From contig JBDTSP010000021.1 in assembly GCA_039931065.1 (NCBI GenBank), positions 12,333 to 76,332 of the forward strand: a DNA stretch of 64,000 nucleotides, read 5' to 3'. The translations under genes were made by a program, and so were the position numbers. Shown here one piece after another: positions 23,672 to 30,924 of this stretch. Within the stretch, counting starts at the first letter, position 1. The number at the start of each line of letters is the position of its first letter. The notes beneath the pieces are model-generated. The model saw nothing but the letters and a program-made list of their open reading frames with translations. It did not search any database and was not told the DNA's origin. Source of the DNA: CADEED01 sp039931065. Its GTDB lineage: Bacteria; Pseudomonadota; Gammaproteobacteria; Steroidobacterales; Steroidobacteraceae.

Positions 23672-24958
23672 TCAGGACGTTCCAGCGGAAACGTCTGGCA
23701 GTTGCTTGGCGCGGCCGACCTGCTGCAGCAGCACTTCGACGGCAAGGCCGTAATCCATCCGATCACCCCTCCATTTCCATTCGGTCGTTGCCGCCGGCAA
23801 ATGCCGCCAGTCGCCAGGCGGCTGGGTGAATCCCGGTAAAACACCGTCGACTAACTTGCCGCTCGGCTTCACGAATCGCAGCGCGCCGTCGTCCAGGATT
23901 TCGATGCGAATGCCACCTTCGTGCACAGAACGATGATGAAACCGGCACAGCGACAAAAGATTGGAGGGCTTCGTCTCTCCACCATTCGCCCAGTGGTCGA
24001 TGTGATGCGCGTCGATATAGCGGCTGTTCGCGCAGCCGGGAAACCGGCAACCTTTGTCGCGCGCCTCGAGCAGGCGGCGTAGCGGGGCGGAAATCGTGCG
24101 CGTCTTGCGCCCCACGTTGAGCGGTTTGCCGTCGTCGTTTTCAATCAACTCGACCACGCTCGAGTCGCACGCGAGCCGGCGCGCCGTCTCCGCGGCAATA
24201 GATGGCCCATGCTCGATCTCGCAGCAGCCAGCGGTGCGATCCCGCAATGTCTCGGCGGCGACATGAACGATGATCTGGTGGCGATCGGTGCCCTTGGCTT
24301 CGATCGCTTCGTGCGCGAGAAAACTCTCCGCAACGCGGGCGAGGGCGTCGGCGCGGCGCGCGCTGAACCGTACCGGTTCCGTCGACGTTCCAGCGGGAAC
24401 GTCTTGCGGTACCGGTTGCCGATCAACCGCGACATCGAGCGCCTTCATCACCAGTGCGCCGGTCTCGGCGGGCAGGCGGCAAGTCAGCACGAGCGAGCCG
24501 TCATCGTCGTACCGAAAATTGACGCCGCGAGCCTGTTGCTGCCGCGCCTCGCGCGATAACTCCTCGGCCTCCTGGCAGCGGCGAAACGCGCGCACGAGTT
24601 TTTCAACGTGTTGCGCGGTGCCGTGCTCGGCGATCATCAGCAAGGCGTCTTCAGTCTCGGCGCTGGCGACGCGCGTGATCTCCCGCGCCTTCGAATAACT
24701 CAAGGCTCCATTCGCCATCGCGGCGGAAATCTTCGGCAGGTTCTCGAGCGCGCGCGCCACCCGCACCTTCTCGCGCGCCGCGCCCATCGCAACACCGCAC
24801 TTCCAGTTGAGCCAGTGCGCGCACGACTGCGTGGCGCTTTCGGACCAGCCCTTGCGCCGGTCGAACTCGGCGATCAGCAGCAGCCAGCGATGATTCGCGG
24901 CGTTGATGCGGCCGGCGAGGGTGCAGATTTCGGTGGCGAGTTCATCGATGGTACGCAC
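23672..24958 (-). CDS. DUF222-HNH endonuclease, copy 2
   Basis: 428 aa and closely similar throughout to the protein at 12468-13760, with the same DUF222 helices (CAHWLNWKCGVAMGAAREK, YSKAREITRVASAE) and the HNH core (CRFPGCANSRYIDAHHIDHW, N.LSLCRFHHRSVHEGG). GTG at 24958 was chosen: GGAGGTGATC precedes it and it matches the start of copy 1. Palindrome family members lie at its 3' end and in the middle of the gene, the latter encoding DVPAGTS. The 10-kb spacing and the same orientation suggest a past duplication, so recombination between the copies could delete the DNA between them. Confidence 0.88.
   Translation of the reverse strand: MRTIDELATEICTLAGRINAANHRWLLLIAEFDRRKGWSESATQSCAHWLNWKCGVAMGAAREKVRVARALENLPKISAAMANGALSYSKAREITRVASAETEDALLMIAEHGTAQHVEKLVRAFRRCQEAEELSREARQQQARGVNFRYDDDGSLVLTCRLPAETGALVMKALDVAVDRQPVPQDVPAGTSTEPVRFSARRADALARVAESFLAHEAIEAKGTDRHQIIVHVAAETLRDRTAGCCEIEHGPSIAAETARRLACDSSVVELIENDDGKPLNVGRKTRTISAPLRRLLEARDKGCRFPGCANSRYIDAHHIDHWANGGETKPSNLLSLCRFHHRSVHEGGIRIEILDDGALRFVKPSGKLVDGVLPGFTQPPGDWRHLPAATTEWKWRGDRMDYGLAVEVLLQQVGRAKQLPDVSAGTS
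23676..23695. repeat. Dispersed palindrome, copy 4
   Basis: GACGTTCCAGCGGAAACGTC, a slightly imperfect member of the family, at the very 3' end of HNH copy 2, where it encodes DVSAGTS. Confidence 0.55.
24384..24403. repeat. Dispersed palindrome, copy 5
   Basis: GACGTTCCAGCGGGAACGTC, with perfect 8-bp arms around AGCG, inside HNH copy 2 at the position matching copy 3 in HNH copy 1; it encodes DVPAGTS. Confidence 0.6.
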
Positions 24959-25205
24959 GATCACCTCCATGTGACGCGCTGAAGTATACGCGCGCAGCGC
25001 CATCGACGCACTAAGTAGTTAGGGCAATATCGAAAGATATGACGGCACGTATGATCTCGAGCGTGAGTCCCGGCGCCGGTCGGCACTGACGAGCGACCTC
25101 TTCAGCGATAGCCGCGCGCTATCCACAAACACGGGTCGCTCGATTGAAGGCGCAACGCGGTCATGCAAGCCTGTCCGCGCCCTTCCTCCCACGAGGTAAC
25201 GCGTC

Positions 25206-25930
25206 ATGAACATATTCGGCATGCGTGGCCCGGCCTTCCTGGCGGTCTATTTGCTGGCCTGCGTGATCGGTCTCATCGTTTTGTACGTCCTCTCCAGGCG
25301 CACGTCCTCGCAAAGCCCGCCGCTCCCGTCTGGCGATGCGCGCCGGGGCGAAGGAGGCCTTGAAGACCGTCGCATTTTCGCTGTGCGAACGCAGGCTCCT
25401 GAGCGTTTCAAAGAAAGCGCTAATCGTGAACGGCGAGCGGGCTGCGTTGCAGGGGGTGACGCATCCGCTGGAAGTTGCCGTGCTCGCGGAGTGCAAATCG
25501 CTGCGTGGAATCGGAAAGCTGCTGAACGACAAGCGTCTGAAAGCGATGGTGGAAAATTACGCGTCGCCATTGCGCAAATCGGGGCTGATCGCCGATGACG
25601 CGGAATATGCGCGCCGCCTGCCGGCCTTTCTCGCAATTGCCGGTGCGCTGTTGGCGATGACGGTCATCAAGATCCGCGTGGCTCTGGATGGCGGTCACTC
25701 GAACATCGGGTTCCTGATCGTTCTCACCGTGATTGCGATGATCATTGCGGTCGTCATCGTCCGGCGGCGCAGAACCAGCGCGGGCGATCATGCGCTTTGA
25801 AGCGGTACTCATCGCGGCGGTGTTCGGTCTGTCCGCGCTGCCATCGGCGGCCTATCCATTCGCAGATACGCTGCATCGCCAGGCGCAGAGCGGTGCGGGC
25901 GCTGGCTGCGGCAGCGGGTCGGGCATCTCG
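25206..25930 (+). pseudogene. TIGR04222-type membrane protein gene, multiply frameshifted
   Basis: Three successive frames are needed. The first gives MNIFGMRGPAFLAVYLLACV with a membrane helix, the N-terminal pattern of TIGR04222 proteins. The second gives MRAGAKEALKTVAFSLCERR, then DDAEYARRLPAF and two membrane helices. The third gives VFGLSALPSAAYPFADTLHR and the Gly/Cys tail SGAGAGCGSGSG. The usual family order is preserved, but two indels, one near 25300 and one near 25780, break it, and the Cys-rich tail is cut short by the DUF692 remnant. ATG at 25206 with GAGG upstream would be the original start. Confidence 0.6.
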
Positions 25931-25932
25931 CC

Positions 25933-26466
25933 ATGCCGCCGCGCACCGCGCACACCATCGAGCGGACAGCCCGCAACGTGGAATCGGCGCGAGCGATCAC
26001 GGGCATCGCGCCCGCGCTCGAGAACATCGCCACGCTGTTCGATCCGCCGATGAGCACGCACACGGAGGCGGATTGGTCGCGGCAAATCCTCGATGCCGCC
26101 GGCGCGCCGCTGCTGCTCGACCTGCACAACCTGTACGCCAATGCGGTGAACGCCGGTCGCGATCCGCTGGCCGACCTCGCCGCGTTCCCGCTGGAACGTG
26201 TGAGTTCCGTACACCTCTCGGGTGGCATGTGGATTTCGCGCGATGGCGGCGAACAGCGGTTGCTCGACGATCACGTGCACTCTCCGCCGGACGCGGTGTT
26301 CGAGCTGCTCGGCGCGCTGCAGATGCAAACGTCAGCGGGCTTCGACGTCGTGCTGGAGCGCGACGGTCGTTATCCGTCGTTCGACGTGATGCTCGGAGAG
26401 CTGAACCGGGCGCGAGCGGCTTTGAATACATTGCCTGCACAAGCGGTGGTACGCCGCTATGCGTAG
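25933..26466 (+). pseudogene. DUF692 (MNIO) protein, N-terminally truncated
   Basis: About 177 residues of the C-terminal two thirds of a DUF692/UPF0276 protein: ALENIATLFD, LLLDLHNLYANAVNAGRDPL (compare LLDVNNVYVNA.N), VSSVHLSGG, LDDHVHSPPDAV and VVLERDGRYPSFDVML. Members such as MbnB are multinuclear iron oxygenases that modify cysteines in ribosomal peptides. The N-terminal 110 or so residues, with the first His ligand, are missing, and the frame starts directly after the TIGR04222 tail, so a deletion fused the two genes. It is unlikely to be active. The next ORF starts inside its last codons. Confidence 0.65.
26183..26198. repeat. Dispersed palindrome, copy 6
   Basis: CGTTCCCGCTGGAACG, perfect 6-bp arms around CGCT, inside the DUF692 remnant. 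Confidence 0.55.
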
Positions 26467-26707
26467 CTCGGCCGAATCTTGCGAAGACTTGCTGGCGCGG
26501 CTGTTCACGGACGTGGAATTCTGCGCACGGTTCAAACAGGATCCGCAAGGCGTTGGCCGCGAGCTCGGTCTCGATGACGCAGCATTGGCAGCGCTCGAAC
26601 AAACCGATTGGGTGGGCCTGGAGCTCGCCGCGAGCAGTTACGCGCGCAAGCGTGAAAACCACGCGAGCCGCAAACGGTTTCCGTTGTCGCCTTTGACGAA
26701 GGCGTAG
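26459..26707 (+). CDS. Small protein downstream of DUF692, probably a maturation partner
   Basis: 82 aa. SCEDLLARLFTDVEFCARFKQ and GRELGLDDAALAALEQTDW, with VGLELAASSYARKRE, form a compact helical protein of the kind found after DUF692 and TIGR04222 genes. It overlaps the DUF692 frame by 8 nt. The last dozen residues come from sequence that belongs to the inverted lectin stub, so the 3' end has probably been replaced. It may still fold, but its enzyme partner is truncated. I cannot assign a name. Confidence 0.45.
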   Translation: MRSSAESCEDLLARLFTDVEFCARFKQDPQGVGRELGLDDAALAALEQTDWVGLELAASSYARKRENHASRKRFPLSPLTKA

Positions 26708-26838
26708 ATCTCCCGCTCGGAGTACGGATCGACGAATGAAATGGCGGTCGGACGGCCCTTTATCGCATGCGCCGGCAAGGCGGCGAAAAGCGCGAACAGG
26801 GCGACCAGGAAAGCGGTCGAAAAGGCGGTGTTTTTCAT
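26638..26838 (-). pseudogene. Truncated fucolectin-like gene, N-terminal stub
   Basis: A signal peptide (MKNTAFSTAFLVALFALFAA) followed by KGRPTAISFV and REIYAFVKGDN matches the first 50 residues of the intact lectin at 10134-11318 (KGRPFAISFV, RQIYAFVKGDN). Similarity stops near 26683, after which the frame reads antisense through the end of the small downstream gene. It keeps its leader and strong ribosome site, so a short exported peptide could still be made. Confidence 0.7.
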
Positions 26839-26889
26839 GGCAGGAGCCTCCTGCCGGTTAAAGACGGAATTCCGCGGGCGCGCGGCTCA
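26839..26889 (-). promoter_or_regulatory. Shared leader with SD palindrome, copy 2
   Basis: TGAGCCGC, GC-rich spacer, AATTCCGTCTTTAACC and GGCAGGAGGCTCCTGCC immediately before ATG. Here the palindrome arms GGCAGGA/TCCTGCC are perfect and include the Shine-Dalgarno sequence. It is the best-formed of the three copies, in front of a gene that is now a stub. Confidence 0.6.
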
Positions 26890-26946
26890 AGAATCATGAT
26901 GACTATTCGCCGCTGTTACCGCTAGCGCCCTCCCGTATTGGAAAAA

Positions 26947-26960
26947 GTGACCACGGTCAC
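26947..26960. promoter_or_regulatory. Palindrome upstream of mltB
   Basis: GTGACCACGGTCAC, a perfect palindrome 34 nt before the mltB start. The core TGACCACGGTCA recurs at 39594-39605 in front of one of the TonB_C-like genes. Operator candidate; regulator unknown. Confidence 0.35.
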
Positions 26961-26994
26961 CGACGGGAGTGGCGCGTGGAATTAAGTTCACGGC

Positions 26995-27999
26995 TTGAAA
27001 CTCTTCATCGCCCTTTGCCTCATTGCAGCGCAACCCGCGCTTGCCGGGTCGGACTATCTCGACCGGGCGGACGTGCGCGCGTTCATCGAATCGATGCACG
27101 CGGACTACGGCATCGAAACGTCGGTTCTCGAGCAGGTCATCGGCGACGCCCAATACTCCGCAACGACGGTGCGTTTGATCGGCCCGCCGCCGAGCTCCGC
27201 GCCGTCTCAGGCGCGCTCTTACTCCCGTTACCGGGAAAAATTCCTGACGCCGGAACTGATTTCGTCCGGCACGCAATTCTGGGCGCAGCACGCCGCGGAT
27301 CTGCGCCGCGCGGAAGTCGAATTCGGTGTGCCGCCCGAAGTGATTCTCGGAATCCTGGGCGTCGAGACCCGCTACGGACAAAACACCGGTTCGTTTCGGG
27401 TGATCGACGCGCTGGTGACGATCGCGTTCGACGGCACCCGTCGCCAGGAATTTTTCCGCGGCGAATTGAAGGAGCTGCTGCTGCTGGCACGCGATCAGGG
27501 CATCGACCCGCTGATCATCAAGGGTTCGTACGCGGGCGCCGTGGGCTTGCCGCAGTTCATGCCGTCGAGCTACCGCAAATACGCGGTGGACTACGACGGT
27601 GACGGCACCATCGATCTTCTGGGCAGTCCCGCCGATGCGATCGGCAGCGTCGCCAGATACATAAAAGCTTTCGGGTGGATTTCCGGCGAAGCGCCGACGG
27701 GAAAGGTGCGTCTGCTGCCCGGCAGCGAACCGGAACTCGTCAGTGGCCTTGATCGCGTCCACGACATCGGCGATGTGCAGGGCAAGGGCGTCGTATTCTC
27801 GGGTGCGGAACCGCCGGCCGTTCTGTGTTCGATCTTCGAACTACCCACGCCGGGCGAACAGTCGAAGTTCGTCGCGGGATTCACGAACTTCGAAGTCATC
27901 ACTCGCTACAACCGTTCGACTTTCTACGCCTCCGCGGTGCTCGAGCTCGCGGGCGCCATCAGAAAGGCGCACGAGCAGGTGCAGCTCGCGTCGAACTAG
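26995..27999 (+). CDS. mltB: Lytic murein transglycosylase B
   Basis: 334 aa. Cleaves peptidoglycan between MurNAc and GlcNAc to give 1,6-anhydro products. Family GH103 features are VPPEVILGILGVETRYGQNTG, where the Glu of GVETRYG is the catalytic acid, then GSYAGAVGLPQFMPSSYRKYAVD and YDGDGTIDLLGSPADAIGSVA. It carries a Sec signal (LFIALCLIAAQPALAG) rather than a lipobox, so it should be a soluble periplasmic form. The start is TTG at 26995, taken because the signal peptide begins there; a GTG or ATG in frame is not available nearby. Single gene. Confidence 0.9.
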   Translation: MKLFIALCLIAAQPALAGSDYLDRADVRAFIESMHADYGIETSVLEQVIGDAQYSATTVRLIGPPPSSAPSQARSYSRYREKFLTPELISSGTQFWAQHAADLRRAEVEFGVPPEVILGILGVETRYGQNTGSFRVIDALVTIAFDGTRRQEFFRGELKELLLLARDQGIDPLIIKGSYAGAVGLPQFMPSSYRKYAVDYDGDGTIDLLGSPADAIGSVARYIKAFGWISGEAPTGKVRLLPGSEPELVSGLDRVHDIGDVQGKGVVFSGAEPPAVLCSIFELPTPGEQSKFVAGFTNFEVITRYNRSTFYASAVLELAGAIRKAHEQVQLASN

Positions 28000-28181
28000 T
28001 GCCTGCGGCTGTGCCAGGAACGCGGCTCCACGAAAAACGGTTTGCTCTCGGCAACGCGCCGATTGACCGGTGCGGCGAGCAGGTAACGGTCGCCCAGCCA
28101 GGACACGGCGTTCTGCAGGGCGAGGCCGTAGTCGAACGCCGGGGTGCGCGAATCAGGTTTGGTGCGTTTCATGGGGGCCAT
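27996..28181 (-). CDS. Small basic protein, paralogue of the stub at 13.9 kb
   Basis: 61 aa, basic. YGLALQNAVSWLGDRYLLAA and RRVAESKPFFVEPRSW are the only recognisable parts; the second half is repeated in the chimeric stub at 13882-14100. GGAGG lies 6 nt before the ATG at 28181, a very good site, which supports expression. An internal ATG three codons later is also possible. No known domain; the stop overlaps the mltB 3' end by 4 nt on the opposite strand. The similarity in two places suggests a small protein family of this genome. Confidence 0.5.
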   Translation of the reverse strand: MAPMKRTKPDSRTPAFDYGLALQNAVSWLGDRYLLAAPVNRRVAESKPFFVEPRSWHSRRH

Positions 28182-28306
28182 TGTTGTCCTCCGGACCTGA
28201 ACTTCTGCTGAAGAGGCGCTCGGCGGAAGTCGACTCGGCGCACGGGGAAAGCCGATCGCCGTATCGCTCGTTGACTCGGCAATCCTGGTTCCGCAACGTC
28301 GAGGTC

Positions 28307-29800
28307 ATGAAAAAACTGGCGTATTGCATCGTCCTCCTTCTCGTCGCCGCCTCGAGCCCGCTGCCCGCCGAAGCACAAGAAGCCCTGCGCCCCTCGGATC
28401 TTTCCGGTTGGTGGTCCGCCGACCCGGTGCAAGGCGGCGAGTCCTCTCACCTTGCATTGCACTTCGTCGAAAAGGATGGCAAGCAGATAGCCCTCCTGTC
28501 GGTCCCGGCCATCGGCGTCTATGACTACTCGTTCGGCGAAGTTGAACTCACCGGCAACTCGATCGAAACCAAGGGCGAGTCCTTTCCGCTGACCTGGAAT
28601 CCAACGACCCGGACTCTGAGCGGCCACATCCCGGCCGACACCGCGCCGGTCTACAACATCCCGATCGAATTCAAACGCGGCGAGCCGCTCGAACAACCGC
28701 CCGCCAATGAATGGCAGGCGCCGCGGCCGAAAATAGTGTGGTCGGTCGATACCGGCGCGCCGGTGTGGGCCGGCATCGAACGCGCCAAAGACGGCACGCT
28801 GTTCGTCGCCACCGAAGCGGGCGTGCTCAACGCCATCAGCCGCGACGGCAAGATCCTCTGGAAGTTCGAAAAGGGCAAACCCATCCGCGCGCAGCCGACG
28901 CTGGTTGGCTCGCACGTCTACCTCGCATCGGACTCAGGCTTCCTCTACAAACTGGATCGCAAAACCGGTGCCGAAGTCTGGCGTGCACGCGTCGACACCG
29001 TCAACGATCCGCGTTTGCCCGGCAATCACCCAAAGACCCGTTGGGATCGCTACGGCTCGAGTGTCGTCGCCGATTCGAAGCGTCTGTACATCGCCAGCCG
29101 CGACAAACATCTCTATGCACTCGATATGAAGAGTGGCCGCGAAGTGTGGAAGATGGAAGCGGGCGACATCATGACCGCCACGCCCGCGCTGCACGGCGGC
29201 AACGTGATCTTCGCCGCCTACGATGGCAAGGTGCGCGCGGTGTCGGCGCGCGATGGCACGTCGCGCTGGACGTACGACTCGAAGCTCGCGATCGCGGGCG
29301 ACGTGACGGTATCGGGCGATCGCGTGCTGGTCGGCAGCCGCAGCTACGATCTGATCGCGCTCGATGCCGCGACCGGTCGCGAGCTCTGGAAACATTACTA
29401 CTGGTTCTCGTGGATCGAGTCGCCGCCGGTGGTGCGCGACGGCGTCGTCTACACGGGCTCGTCCGACGCGACGAATGTCTACGCGATCAATCTCGCCGAC
29501 GGTTCGCTGCGCTGGAAGACGGCCGTGCCCGGATACACCTGGCAACGCACCGCGGTCACTGAACATCTGCTCGTCACCGGCACGTTGGGCAGAGGCGCCT
29601 TCCCGGGTTCACGCGCGGGCTCGCTGCTGGCGCTCGATCGCGCGACCGGCGCGATCCGCTGGATCTATCTGGATCCACCCTCGGCAGAGGCGGTGAAGGC
29701 GGGCAAGAACTGGGGCTTTGCGGCATCGCCGGTCATCGCCGACGGGCTCGTCTACGCGGCGGATTTCAACGGCAAGGTCTATGCATTCGCCCTTGACTGA
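28307..29800 (+). CDS. Exported PQQ-like beta-propeller protein
   Basis: 497 aa. A signal peptide (KKLAYCIVLLLVAASSPLPA) ends near AEA. After a region of about 120 residues with beta-rich character come WD-like propeller blades of the PQQ repeat type: GTLFVATEAGVLNAISRDGKILWKF, YLASDSGFLYKLDRKTGAEVW, YIASRDKHLYALDMKSGREVW, VLVGSRSYDLIALDAATGRELW and VYTGSSDATNVYAINLADGSLRW. These are the A-[FY]-D...G...W signatures. The catalytic Asp/Ca ligands of PQQ alcohol dehydrogenases are not evident, so it may be a BamB-like or scaffold propeller. ATG at 28307 starts the signal peptide. Confidence 0.8.
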   Translation: MKKLAYCIVLLLVAASSPLPAEAQEALRPSDLSGWWSADPVQGGESSHLALHFVEKDGKQIALLSVPAIGVYDYSFGEVELTGNSIETKGESFPLTWNPTTRTLSGHIPADTAPVYNIPIEFKRGEPLEQPPANEWQAPRPKIVWSVDTGAPVWAGIERAKDGTLFVATEAGVLNAISRDGKILWKFEKGKPIRAQPTLVGSHVYLASDSGFLYKLDRKTGAEVWRARVDTVNDPRLPGNHPKTRWDRYGSSVVADSKRLYIASRDKHLYALDMKSGREVWKMEAGDIMTATPALHGGNVIFAAYDGKVRAVSARDGTSRWTYDSKLAIAGDVTVSGDRVLVGSRSYDLIALDAATGRELWKHYYWFSWIESPPVVRDGVVYTGSSDATNVYAINLADGSLRWKTAVPGYTWQRTAVTEHLLVTGTLGRGAFPGSRAGSLLALDRATGAIRWIYLDPPSAEAVKAGKNWGFAASPVIADGLVYAADFNGKVYAFALD

Positions 29801-29822
29801 AAGGCCCCTCTCACCGGGGCTT
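29801..29822. terminator. Bidirectional hairpin between convergent genes
   Basis: AAGGCCCC and GGGGCTT pair around TCTCACC right at the end of the PQQ-like gene and over the stop of the minus-strand gene. Suitable as a shared terminator, with short A and T runs at its flanks. Confidence 0.45.
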
Positions 29823-30587
29823 GAACGTTCCGATCGAGTCAAAGCTGTTCCCGGTGGAAGAATCCGTGGTGGTCGCTTTCACCGCGAGCCCGCCATAACC
29901 GGCGTCATGCGCGACGGTTATCGTGCCGCTGCTGATGGTCGTCATCCATGTCGCCATGTTCGTCGAGCCATGTGCCGGCAGGGTAAACGTGGTGGTCGAA
30001 CCGGTCTGCAACACTCCCATGTGACTCCAGAAATACACCGTGATGGTGCGCGCGGTCGGCCGCAAATTCTGAATCGCCAACGTCGTGGTTTTCGTGCCGA
30101 TGTTGTCGTACCGCGGTATCGCAATGGTGGTCTCCGCGGCGCGGATCCGATACACGGCGTCCTTGCCGCAGGTCGCGCCACATGCCGCGCCCTGCACGCG
30201 AATCGTGCTGAAAGTGGCCGAGTTGCCATTCGACCATTCGAGCACGCGCGACGAACCGCCGGCGCCGTTGGGCGCCGCGCCGGTTTGCAGCAGCGAGGTG
30301 GCGGAGGAATCGAAGCGGGCGAGTTGGATTGGATGTACCAGCGACGACACTCCGTCGACGGTCACCTCGTAGGAGCTGTAGGCATCGAGAGGCATCCGCG
30401 ACCAATCGACATCGGCGAGCGGGCCGGGCCGAGCGGCGAGGTCGTGCGCTTCATCCGACCCTTGCGTCAAATCACGCGACTTGACCGGCTGATCGTCAGT
30501 GGAATCCCATTGATCGGCGTGCGCCGCTGCGGCGCACAGGCCAGACAGTACGAGCAGTAACGATATCGAATGGTTCGCGTTTTTCAT
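29811..30587 (-). CDS. Exported hypothetical protein
   Basis: 258 aa. A signal peptide (MKNANHSISLLLVLSGLCAA) precedes a mature protein with an Asp-rich start (about residues 25-50), a Cys pair in GAACGATCGKDAVYRI, and beta-rich stretches such as TTLAIQNLRPTARTITVYFW ending in SFDSIGTFKPR. It resembles immunoglobulin-like or jelly-roll exported proteins but no named family is certain. ATG at 30587 was chosen because the shared leader and AGGAGG end directly in front of it; the longer frame starts 10 codons earlier. One of the three starts with that leader. Confidence 0.55.
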   Translation of the reverse strand: MKNANHSISLLLVLSGLCAAAAHADQWDSTDDQPVKSRDLTQGSDEAHDLAARPGPLADVDWSRMPLDAYSSYEVTVDGVSSLVHPIQLARFDSSATSLLQTGAAPNGAGGSSRVLEWSNGNSATFSTIRVQGAACGATCGKDAVYRIRAAETTIAIPRYDNIGTKTTTLAIQNLRPTARTITVYFWSHMGVLQTGSTTTFTLPAHGSTNMATWMTTISSGTITVAHDAGYGGLAVKATTTDSSTGNSFDSIGTFKPR

Positions 30588-30637
30588 GGCAGGGGCCTCC
30601 TGCCAGATAAGACGCAATTTTCAGCTCAGGCGGCTCA
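30588..30637 (-). promoter_or_regulatory. Shared leader with SD palindrome, copy 3
   Basis: TGAGCCGCC, spacer, AATTGCGTCTTATCT and GGCAGGAGGCCCCTGCC before ATG. The arms GGCAGG/CCTGCC pair around AGGCC. It matches copies 1 and 2 in order and spacing, although the three starts encode two unrelated mature proteins and a stub. Confidence 0.55.
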
Positions 30638-30645
30638 TCGCTCGC

Positions 30646-30906
30646 TTACAACCGGTCGATCTTTTGAATGGGTGCGTCGAGCGGAACTTGCAGCATGTTC
30701 GTCAGGCGCGTGATGAGCGAGAAGACGTGTTGGGTCGCGCTCTTTCCACCATCCACGAAGGTGTACACGAAGGTTTCCAGGGCGAGCTCGTATTCGGCGT
30801 CGTCCAGCAGGTTCTGAACTTCTTCGGTTTCGGGAGCGTTCAGATACGGCTTGGCCGCCGCCATCAGCTCGCTGAACAAACCATCGACGATCGTATCGTC
30901 AGTCAT
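30646..30906 (-). CDS. Small acidic helical protein
   Basis: 86 aa. VDGLFSELMAAAKPYLNAP and LLDDAEYELALETFVYTFVD are two acidic helices. The second resembles a pattern seen in MafI-type immunity proteins (EY..ALE.....), but with no toxin gene beside it this is only a hint. It lies between the exported protein and the ECF sigma gene on the same strand, 18 nt after the sigma stop, so it may be the last gene of the sigma operon. Function not assigned. Confidence 0.5.
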   Translation of the reverse strand: MTDDTIVDGLFSELMAAAKPYLNAPETEEVQNLLDDAEYELALETFVYTFVDGGKSATQHVFSLITRLTNMLQVPLDAPIQKIDRL

Positions 30907-30924
30907 TGGCGGATTGTGCCCCCA

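Noticed and set aside
25797..26696. 299-codon Arg-rich plus-strand frame over the DUF692 remnant
   Set aside because: Composition is that of a shadow frame; the DUF692 motifs are in another frame.
30646..30906. MafI-type immunity protein call
   Set aside because: Only one helix fits and there is no toxin partner; kept as a hypothetical gene.
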